A stretch of 64,000 bases of DNA, from assembly GCF_019904175.1 (NCBI RefSeq), contig NZ_CP061913.1, positions 1,798,001 to 1,862,000 on the forward strand, in the 5' to 3' direction. The notes below the pieces were generated by a model that searched no databases, had not been told where the DNA came from, and saw only the letters and a program-made list of their open reading frames with translations. Shown here one piece after another: positions 58,046-64,000 of this stretch. This DNA comes from Dactylosporangium vinaceum (GTDB lineage: Bacteria > Actinomycetota > Actinomycetes > Mycobacteriales > Micromonosporaceae). The translations under genes were made by a program, and so were the position numbers. The stretch's first letter is position 1; the number at the start of each line of letters is the position of its first letter.

Positions 58046-58852
58046 GAGCCGAAGTCTGCGCGGGCGCCGGACGCGAGGGAACGGCCGAATGGCCCTCTCC
58101 AACCTCGTTCGGTGGTGAACAACCCACATTCGGTCGCGGCCGGATCGGAAGATCGGCTGCCGGGGATCGGCCGACAGTCGGCGAATTCCGGATCGTGTCG
58201 CTGTGGGTACTGCCCGCCGGCTGTGATCCGGACCCGCGCCACCGGCCCGCCACCGTCCGATGCGCACATCAGCCACGCCAGCCACTCGCCCGCCGTCGCG
58301 CAGCGGCCGCTGTTCGCCACCGCGGCCTGCTTGCGCCTGCGGCGGGCTGGCGCCTGCGGTGAGTTGGCGCCTGCGGTGGGTTGGCTCCGGCGGGCGGGCT
58401 TGCGCTCGCGGCGGGCTCGCGCCTGTAACGGGCTCGCGCTTGCGGCCGGCTTGTGCCTGTTCGGGCGATCCGCCGCGCGGTCGCCTCTATACGCCTGCCG
58501 GCCGCCTGCGTGCCACGGGCCGCCACAGTCGTGCCTCTGCCCGCTTCGCTTCGGTATTCCGCGATCCTTCCGCGCGTGGAGGAGCCGGCTTCCCGGGACC
58601 GGGGCGTCGCATTTCCCGGGGCCGAGGCGTCGCGTCTCTTGGGGCCGAGTCTTGGGGCCGAGGCGTCGCTGCTCGCGCGCGGAAGCGTCGGAGATCGGCT
58701 GGAGTCGTGGCGTAGTGGGCTGCCTGGCGTTTTGGCTGGTGGATGCCCTGTGCCGCGGGGCGTGATCGAGCGGGAGCGGCGCGCGGAGGCGCGGGAGGGG
58801 CGGGGTCGTTACCGTGGCTGGCAGGACCGGGCTTGTGAGGTGGAGGCGGCTA
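58046..58852. repeat. 807-nt intergenic region with short degenerate repeats
   Basis: No gene supported. About 58325-58470 contains ~18-20 bp imperfect units such as GCCTGCGGCGGGCTGGC repeated six or more times. About 58590-58670 has units of GGGCCGAGGCGTCGC (three copies, two with CTTGGGGCCGAG). Both strands carry frames with repetitive Arg/Ala/Pro content that I reject. The alditol oxidase promoter should lie in the last 200 nt. Confidence 0.55.
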
Positions 58853-60091
58853 ATGGGCGAGCGGTTGCGGAACTGGGCCGGAAACATCGAGTTCGGCGCG
58901 GCGCGGGTGCATCGGCCCGGAAGCGTTGAGCAGGTGCAGGAGATCGTGGCGGGGGCGGACAAGGTGCGGGTGCTCGGGACCGGGCACTCGTTCAACACGA
59001 TCGCCGACACCGAGGCCGACCTGGTAAGCGTGGCGGGGCTGCCGGCCGACATCCGGATCGACGCTGCGGGCGGGACGGTAAGTGTCGCGGGCGGGGTGCG
59101 CTACGGGGAGTTGGCGCGGAAGCTCGACGCCGAGGGCTACGCGCTGCACAACCTCGGATCGCTGCCGCACATCTCCGTGGCGGGCGCGGTCGCGACAGGG
59201 ACGCACGGGTCGGGTGTGCGGCTCGGGAACCTGGCCACCGCGATCGCCGGGGTCGACATCGTGGCCGGCGGTGGCGAGTTGGTGTCCCTGCGGCGCGGGG
59301 ACGCGGACTTCGACGGGGCCGTGGTCGCGCTCGGGGCGCTCGGGGCCGTCGTGCGGGTGACGCTCGACATCCAGCCGCGGTACCAGGTCAGCCAGCACGT
59401 CTATGAGCGGCTCCCGCGCGCGCAGCTCGACGCGCACTGGGACGAGATCGCCGCCGCCGGGTACAGCGTCAGCCTCTTCACCGGCTGGCGTGGCGACACC
59501 GTCGACCAGGTGTGGGTCAAACGGCGCGACGACGACGCGCCCGCGCCCGCGGAGCTGTTCGGAGCGGCGGCCGCCGGCGGCAAGCGGCACCCCATCGCCG
59601 TCATGTCTCCGGAGCACTGCACGGAGCAGGGCGGCGTCCCGGGGGCGTGGCACGAGCGGCTGCCGCACTTCAAGCTCGAGTTCACGCCGAGCAGCGGAGA
59701 GGAGCTGCAGTCGGAGTACTTCGTGGCGCGCGCGGACGCGGTGGCGGCGTTCGCGGCCGTGGAGCGGGTCCGGGACCGGGTGACGCCGGCCCTGCAGATC
59801 TCCGAGGTCCGTACGATCGCGGGGGACTCGCTCTGGCTGAGCCCGCACTTCGAGCGCGACAGCGTGGCGCTGCACTTCACATGGGTACCGAATCAGGAGC
59901 TTGTGCTTCGGGCGGTTGACGCGCTTGAAGAGGCACTCGCGCCGTTCGCTCCGCGGCCGCACTGGGGGAAGGTCTTCCGAAGCGCTCCCGCGTATCCGCG
60001 CGGGCGCGACTTCGCCGCCCTCGCCGCGCGGCTGGACCCGGCCGGGGTGTTCCGGAACGCGTTCGTGGAGCGCTACGTCCTCGCCGGGTAG
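58853..60091 (+). CDS. Alditol oxidase-like FAD-dependent oxidoreductase
   Basis: A 412-residue protein of the vanillyl-alcohol/alditol oxidase family. The N-terminal FAD domain shows VLGTGHSFN with His45, equivalent to the covalent FAD attachment site in Streptomyces AldO, and LPHISVAGAVATGTHGSG. The C-terminal ALO domain has ISEVRTIAGDSLWLSP, HFTWVP, RPHWGKVF and LDPAGVFRNAFVERY. AldO oxidises xylitol and sorbitol at the terminal hydroxyl, giving the aldose and hydrogen peroxide; related lactone oxidases are an alternative. The ATG at 58853 is supported by a GGAGG ribosome site. A partial copy of the 3' end lies downstream. Confidence 0.9.
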   Translation: MGERLRNWAGNIEFGAARVHRPGSVEQVQEIVAGADKVRVLGTGHSFNTIADTEADLVSVAGLPADIRIDAAGGTVSVAGGVRYGELARKLDAEGYALHNLGSLPHISVAGAVATGTHGSGVRLGNLATAIAGVDIVAGGGELVSLRRGDADFDGAVVALGALGAVVRVTLDIQPRYQVSQHVYERLPRAQLDAHWDEIAAAGYSVSLFTGWRGDTVDQVWVKRRDDDAPAPAELFGAAAAGGKRHPIAVMSPEHCTEQGGVPGAWHERLPHFKLEFTPSSGEELQSEYFVARADAVAAFAAVERVRDRVTPALQISEVRTIAGDSLWLSPHFERDSVALHFTWVPNQELVLRAVDALEEALAPFAPRPHWGKVFRSAPAYPRGRDFAALAARLDPAGVFRNAFVERYVLAG

Positions 60092-60114
60092 CTCGCAACC
60101 GCGCGGGCGCGGCT

Positions 60115-60311
60115 GCATCAGCCGGGGCCGTTGCGGAACACGCGGTGGAGCGGGATCGGCTTCCGGCCCGCCTCGGTCGCGCGGTCGCGCGGCCAAATCC
60201 GGTCCGGGCACTTCACCAGGTGGCTGCGGCGTCGCCGCGCGGGCGCGACCGGTCGGACCCGGCCGGGGTGTCCCGGAACGCGTTCGTGGAGGGGCGCGAG
60301 GGCGCGGAGTA
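60115..60311 (+). pseudogene. Decayed duplicate(s) of the alditol oxidase 3' end
   Basis: Bases 60255-60291 repeat bases 60034-60070 of the oxidase gene at 36 of 37 positions (encoding DPAGVFRNAFVE), with a preceding CGCGCGGGCGCGAC also shared but with intervening sequence lost. A more diverged copy of the same end is visible at about 60121-60152. In the right frame the closer copy reads SDPAGVSRNAFVEGREGAE and stops at 60311. Confidence 0.75.
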
Positions 60312-60322
60312 GATTTCCACCC

Positions 60323-61111
60323 GTGCGTATCGCTCGTTTCGCCCACAGCAGTGGCATGTCGTTCGGAGTCGTCGAGGGTGAGCCGTCGGCCGGGTTGTCC
60401 GGGCTGACCGTTGCCGAGATCGACGGCCATCCGTTCGGGGAGATCAAGTTCACCGGCCAGCGCTGGGCCGTCGCCGACGTGCGGCTGCTCTCGCCCATCC
60501 TGCCCAGCAAGGTGGTGTGCGTCGGGCGCAACTACGCCGACCACGCGGCTGAGCTGGGCAACGACGTGCCGAAGGAGCCGCTGCTCTTCCTCAAGCCCTC
60601 GACGTCGATCATCGGCCCCAACGACGCGATCCGGCTGCCCCCGCAGTCGCAGCAGGTCGAGCACGAGGCCGAGCTCGCCGTGATCATCGGGGTCACCGGC
60701 GCGCGCCGGGTCGATCGCGCGGGCGCGGCCGCGGCCATCTTCGGGTACACCTGCGCAAATGACGTGACCGCGCGCGACCTGCAGCGCAAGGACGTGCAGT
60801 TCACGCGCGCGAAGAGCTTCGACTCGTTCTGCCCGATCGGCCCGTGGATCGTGACCGGCGTGGACGTCAGCGACGTCGAGGTGCGCTGCGAGGTCAACGA
60901 CGAGGTCCGTCAGCTCGGCCGGACCAAGGACATGGTGTTCGACGTGCCGACTCTCGTGTCGTACGTGTCACATGTCATGACGCTGCTGCCCGGCGACGTG
61001 ATCCTCACCGGCACCCCGGCCGGCGTCTCCCGGATGGTCAACGGCGACGAGGTCGTGGTCTCGATCGAGGGAGTCGGAGCGCTCAGCAACAAGGTTCTGA
61101 CCTTGGAATAG
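60323..61111 (+). CDS. Fumarylacetoacetate hydrolase (FAH) family protein
   Basis: A 262-residue protein with the FAH core: KVVCVGRNYADHAAELGNDVPKEPLLFLKPSTSIIGPNDAI, HEAELAVIIG (metal-binding Glu residues), YTCANDVTARDLQ, KSFDSFCPIGPWIV, YVSHVMTLLPGDVILTGTPAGV. It corresponds to bacterial FAH-domain enzymes annotated as hydrolase, isomerase or oxaloacetate decarboxylase; the exact reaction cannot be read from sequence. GTG at 60323 begins seven bases after TAGATT, suggesting a leaderless transcript. The upstream frame runs through the decayed oxidase copy. Confidence 0.9.
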   Translation: MRIARFAHSSGMSFGVVEGEPSAGLSGLTVAEIDGHPFGEIKFTGQRWAVADVRLLSPILPSKVVCVGRNYADHAAELGNDVPKEPLLFLKPSTSIIGPNDAIRLPPQSQQVEHEAELAVIIGVTGARRVDRAGAAAAIFGYTCANDVTARDLQRKDVQFTRAKSFDSFCPIGPWIVTGVDVSDVEVRCEVNDEVRQLGRTKDMVFDVPTLVSYVSHVMTLLPGDVILTGTPAGVSRMVNGDEVVVSIEGVGALSNKVLTLE

Positions 61112-61131
61112 GCGTGTTGCCGACAACCGAT

Positions 61132-61160
61132 TTGGCGTGGCGCGAGAGCTCCGGTAAAGT
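61132..61160 (+). promoter_or_regulatory. Promoter of tRNA-Gln
   Basis: -35 TTGGCG (61132-61137), 17-base spacer, -10 TAAAGT (61155-61160); predicted start about 61167, some 19 nt before the mature tRNA. Likely drives both tRNAs. Confidence 0.7.
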
Positions 61161-61185
61161 TCCCTTTCGGCGCGGTAAGCGCCAA

Positions 61186-61257
61186 TGGGGTATGGGGTAA
61201 TTGGCAGCCCGACTGATTCTGGCTCAGTTAGTCTAGGTTCGAGTCCTGGTACCCCAG
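61186..61257 (+). tRNA. tRNA-Gln (CTG)
   Basis: Cloverleaf with acceptor TGGGGTA/TACCCCA, D arm GGGT...GCCC, anticodon stem ACTGA/TCAGT with loop TTCTGGC (anticodon CTG), and T arm CTAGG-TTCGAGT-CCTGG. The 3' CCA is not encoded. It is a substrate of the GatCAB and MnmA enzymes encoded in the same window. Confidence 0.93.
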
Positions 61258-61320
61258 CACCGCAGCAAGATCGCGGTGCTGTATGGTTCGACCGCACGTT
61301 AGCACGAAAGCACGTACTGG

Positions 61321-61396
61321 GGCCCCGTCGTCTAGCGGCCCAGGACGCCGCCCTCTCAAGGCGGTAGCGCCGGTTCGAATCCGGTCGGGGCTACCA
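61321..61396 (+). tRNA. tRNA-Glu (CTC)
   Basis: Cloverleaf with acceptor GGCCCCG/CGGGGCT (first pair G-T), D arm GTCTAGCGGCCCAGGAC, anticodon stem CCGCC/GGCGG with loop CTCTCAA (anticodon CTC), T arm GCCGG-TTCGAAT-CCGGT and encoded CCA. Confidence 0.94.
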
Positions 61397-61402
61397 CGTG
61401 TG

Positions 61403-61448
61403 ACAGCCGCTCCGAGGTGCCAGACCTCGAAGCGGCTGTTGTGTTTTC
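61403..61448 (+). terminator. Terminator after tRNA-Glu
   Basis: Hairpin of nine plus six base pairs with one C-A mismatch (arms ACAGCCGCT-C-CGAGGT and ACCTCG-A-AGCGGCTGT, 61403-61439), followed by TGTGTTTTC. Confidence 0.85.
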
Positions 61449-61457
61449 GCTTCCGGC

Positions 61458-61487
61458 ACGGGCCCCGAGGTCTCCCTCGGGGCCCGT
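61458..61487. terminator. Second hairpin after the tRNA genes
   Basis: Perfect 13-bp stem ACGGGCCCCGAGG with its complement (61458-61470, 61475-61487), four-base loop, then TCG. Tandem with the first terminator; it may also stop the convergent DUF3352 transcript. Confidence 0.75.
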
Positions 61488-61621
61488 TCGCCGTATCCGG
61501 CGCCCGGCAGCAGGCTGGCACCGCCATCCGCGGCAACGGCCCGGCCGCGGCGCCGCGATTCGCTCGCGGTGCCGCGGTCCAGCCGATGCCGGTCCGGGCG
61601 GCCGGCCCTCTGCCGACCGCG

Positions 61622-63652
61622 TTAGGCCAAGATCAGCCGGGCGTGCAGGACCATATCCGCGCCCGCGCGTTCCGCGGTCACGCCGAGCGCCTGGACGGGC
61701 CCGCCGATCGAGTCGCCGGTGAAGTACGCCGCCGCCACCGGGCTCGCGACCGCGCCCGCCATCGCGCGTTTGAACAGCGGATTGTCGGCCAGCCGCGACG
61801 TCGCGCCCGCGTATGCCGGCGAGCGCACCACCACATGCTCCTCATGCTGCTCAACTGTCGTCTTGCTGACCTTCGTCAGATCGGCGAGCTCCTGGCGCGT
61901 CCGCGCGGCGGTGGCGGCATCCGCCATCCGCAGATCGAGCAGCAGCGGCGCCCCCACCGACTCGTCGCCCGACTTGCCGGCCACCGTGAACGTCACCGTC
62001 TGCGCCGCACCCAACCCCGACCCCAGCGAACCGGCCAGCTTGTCCAGCTCGGTCGCCGGCTGCAGCGCCTTGAGCTCGCCCGGGTCGATGATCTTCACCG
62101 AGCCGCCGTTCTCCAGATCCTGGAAGATCTCCGGATGCTCGTCGATGTACTTCTGCAACTCCCCGTCGTCAAGCGTGAACTCCGACGGGGCGTCCTGCGT
62201 CAACGGAGCCAGGTTCAGGGCCCCGAACAGGCCCAGCGGGAGATACCCGATGTCCGCGCCCAGGAGCTTCGACAGGTCCCCTATCGGCCCCGCGAGGACA
62301 CCCGCGGCAGAGGCATCCCCGGTAAGGGCGCCGAGAGCGTTCACCACATCCGTTTTTCCTTGGGGGGTACTTCCGGGAAGCCCGTCGACCCCGACGAGTC
62401 GCACGGTCGCCTCGAGCGCGTCGTCAGCCGCGTGGACACCGACGACCGCGACGCCGTTCAGCTCCGGGAACGGCCTGACGTCGGTCAGCGCCGGCCCCGC
62501 GCTCGGACCCGCACCCAGGTCGCCGCCCACGCCCGCGCGCAGCTCCGCGGCGTACTCCTCGTCGATCTCCGGGCTGAGCCTGCTCGCCGCTGCCAGGTCC
62601 GCCCAGCCGAGCAGCGGTTGATCGCCCGGGAGCGTCCCCACCGAGGTGCGGAACACGCCGTTCTGTGACAGCGGTGCCCGCTTCGTCTCGGCGGCCGCAG
62701 CCGTCGCACTGCCCTGGGCGTCCAGGTCGTCGAACGCCATCAGGACGTACCCGTCCGCGACCACGAAGCCCACCCGGTCCGTGCCCCGCTTCTGCTGGAG
62801 CGCCGTCAGCGACTCCTGTGCCTTCCTGGCATCCTTCGCCGACGCCGCGACAAGCGTCACCGGGCGGTTCGGGCGCGCGGGCGCGGCCCACAGCGCCACT
62901 CCGATCCGGTCGTCGAACCAGGGCGCCACGTCCGAGTACGCGATCGGCGCCTCCAGCTGCTCGAACGCCTCGCGCTTCACGTCTTCGAGCTGCGGCCCGC
63001 CCGCCGACTTGCGCAGCAGCTCCTCGAACTTGACCCGCTGGCCGAGACCGGGGGACAGGTTGATCCGCGCGAACGCCGCGACGGAGCCCGGGAGCCACTC
63101 CTCCGGCAGCGCGCCGGACGGCTTCTCCCAGCGCTGCATCACCGCGTACGCCGTCCCGGCCGCAAGCACCGCCACCACCGCGGCCACGGCGCCGAGCACG
63201 AGACCCAGCCGCCGCCGCGGACGCGCGGGCGCGTCGCCTCCGAAGGTCACGACGTCCGCGGCCAGGGCGCCGGTGAGCGCGGCGTCGACAGGCGTGAAGG
63301 TGCCGGCGGGGACGATCTCGAGGCGCGGCACATCAGCGGCCGATGGGCCAGGGATGGGGGCCGTCGCGTCCGCGCCTCCGGTCAGCGACGGCTCAGAGGT
63401 GGCGGATTGCTGGGCGTCTTCCCCCGGTGAGGCTTGTCCAGCGGTGCCTTCGCGCGCGGCCTGTTCGCTGAGGGCCACTTCGTCGACCGAGTCTTCGTCG
63501 ACTGCGTCCTGGGCCGGTGCGCTTGCGTTGGGTGCGTTCTGCTGGCCGGCGTGCGGCGCGGATGCGAGTGGTTCGCGCTCCGGCTGGACCGGCTCGTACG
63601 CGCCGCCGCTGCTGCCGCTGGCGAAATGCGACGGATTGTCCGTCGGTGACAT
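61622..63652 (-). CDS. DUF3352 domain-containing membrane protein
   Basis: A 676-residue protein: about 145 residues of acidic, Ala/Ser/Pro-rich cytoplasmic sequence, one membrane helix after basic PRRRLGL (GLVLGAVAAVVAVLAAGTAYAVM, about 150-172), and a large extracellular DUF3352 domain (LPEEWLPGSVAAFARINLSPGLGQRVKFEELLRK, VALWAAPARPNRPVTLVAASAKDARKAQ, YVLMAFDD, ELNGVAVVGVHAADD). Function unknown; common in actinobacteria. ATG at 63652 with a GGGAGG ribosome site. Confidence 0.88.
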   Translation of the reverse strand: MSPTDNPSHFASGSSGGAYEPVQPEREPLASAPHAGQQNAPNASAPAQDAVDEDSVDEVALSEQAAREGTAGQASPGEDAQQSATSEPSLTGGADATAPIPGPSAADVPRLEIVPAGTFTPVDAALTGALAADVVTFGGDAPARPRRRLGLVLGAVAAVVAVLAAGTAYAVMQRWEKPSGALPEEWLPGSVAAFARINLSPGLGQRVKFEELLRKSAGGPQLEDVKREAFEQLEAPIAYSDVAPWFDDRIGVALWAAPARPNRPVTLVAASAKDARKAQESLTALQQKRGTDRVGFVVADGYVLMAFDDLDAQGSATAAAAETKRAPLSQNGVFRTSVGTLPGDQPLLGWADLAAASRLSPEIDEEYAAELRAGVGGDLGAGPSAGPALTDVRPFPELNGVAVVGVHAADDALEATVRLVGVDGLPGSTPQGKTDVVNALGALTGDASAAGVLAGPIGDLSKLLGADIGYLPLGLFGALNLAPLTQDAPSEFTLDDGELQKYIDEHPEIFQDLENGGSVKIIDPGELKALQPATELDKLAGSLGSGLGAAQTVTFTVAGKSGDESVGAPLLLDLRMADAATAARTRQELADLTKVSKTTVEQHEEHVVVRSPAYAGATSRLADNPLFKRAMAGAVASPVAAAYFTGDSIGGPVQALGVTAERAGADMVLHARLILA

Positions 63653-64000
63653 GGTTTTGCCTCCCCCGCTGATGTGAGCGAGATGCTAGCGGGGGATGGG
63701 CACGGTCATGAATCCGCTGAACCGGCCGCTTCCGCGCGGACGACTCGGCTTCCTCGGAGAGGGCCCTGCTTCCGCGGCGCTCTGTTCGCGCGGACGCGTG
63801 CGCTTCCGCGCGGGTCCCCTCCGCGTGGACGCCTGCGGTTCCACGGAGAGGCCCTGCTTCCGCGGCGCTCCGTTCGCGCGGACGCCCGCGCTTCCGCGCC
63901 TCGGTGCGCCCCGCTTCCGCGCGCTGGCCGCTTCCGCGCGCTGGCCGCTTCCGCGCGCTGGCCGCTTCCGCGCGCTGGCCGCTTCCGCGCGCTGGCCGCT
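63653..64000. repeat. Upstream region with ~90-bp and 17-bp repeats to the window edge
   Basis: No gene supported. Two imperfect ~90-bp copies lie at about 63757-63820 and 63849-63900 (sharing GAGGCCCTGCTTCCGCGGCG and GTTCGCGCGGACGC). From 63913 five perfect tandem copies of GCTTCCGCGCGCTGGCC (17 bp; starts 63913, 63930, 63947, 63964, 63981) run on past the window end. All units contain TTCCGCGCG. Confidence 0.9.

Overview
The window is 64 kb of very GC-rich DNA (about 70% or more by eye) with strong G/C bias at third codon positions and many GTG starts. Gene content and order (mnmA, metE-like, ligA, gatCAB, ilvBNC, ilvD, serA, leuB, ilvE, cimA, tRNA-Gln/tRNA-Glu) indicate a chromosomal segment of an actinomycete. 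A Micromonospora- or Cryptosporangium-like relative is plausible, but the family is a guess. No phage, IS element, plasmid or CRISPR locus was seen.

Layout. 0-4.2 kb: a surface-polysaccharide deacetylase/glycosyltransferase fusion (5' end outside the window) and a GH46 chitosanase, separated by a 37-codon mini-ORF that duplicates the chitosanase N-terminus. 4.6-15.3 kb: housekeeping block of mnmA, a MetE-like protein, ligA, a membrane GGDEF-EAL protein and gatC-gatA-gatB, with a small antisense DUF4236 gene between gatA and gatB. 15.7-25.4 kb: metallophosphoesterase, PQQ-type sugar dehydrogenase lipoprotein, a 0.7 kb repeat field, a PH-like membrane protein, a 1,468-residue membrane protein with a long repetitive tail, and a stand-alone TipAS-like protein. 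25.4-40.1 kb: branched-chain amino acid and serine/glycine region: ilvBNC on the minus strand behind a leader-peptide attenuator; ilvD, glyA behind a ZTP (pfl) riboswitch, serA, leuB, ilvE and cimA on the plus strand, cimA with a second leader-peptide attenuator. IlvB/N, IlvC, IlvD and IlvE make valine and isoleucine; CimA supplies 2-oxobutanoate precursor from pyruvate and acetyl-CoA; LeuB serves leucine and probably also the citramalate route; GlyA and SerA link serine, glycine and C1 units.

40-48 kb: a lipoprotein, an endonuclease/exonuclease/phosphatase-type membrane protein, then a coupled plus-strand cluster: a divergent Lgt homologue, a 90-bp repeat ORF, a small membrane protein, a Tes-like radical SAM enzyme and another small membrane protein, followed by a DUF1345-like membrane protein and a broken glycogen-debranching-like gene. 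I consider the Lgt-like/Tes-like cluster the best candidate for an undescribed system, probably membrane-lipid modification. 48-64 kb: accessory genes (second PQQ-type dehydrogenase, D-amino acid oxidase with divergent LysR regulator, alpha/beta hydrolase, chitin-active LPMO with a CebR-like operator, DUF305, excalibur-domain protein, alditol oxidase with a decayed copy of its 3' end, FAH-family enzyme), tRNA-Gln(CTG), tRNA-Glu(CTC), and a DUF3352 protein.

A recurring theme is a short word with core TCCGCGCG (or its complement CGCGCGGA). It fills several intergenic arrays, occurs in terminator-like hairpins and inside coding sequence, and the window ends in a perfect 17-bp minisatellite carrying it. 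Tandem duplications of several unit sizes (17, 18, 21, 39/78, 42, 90 and 113 bp) suggest active short-repeat expansion in this genome.
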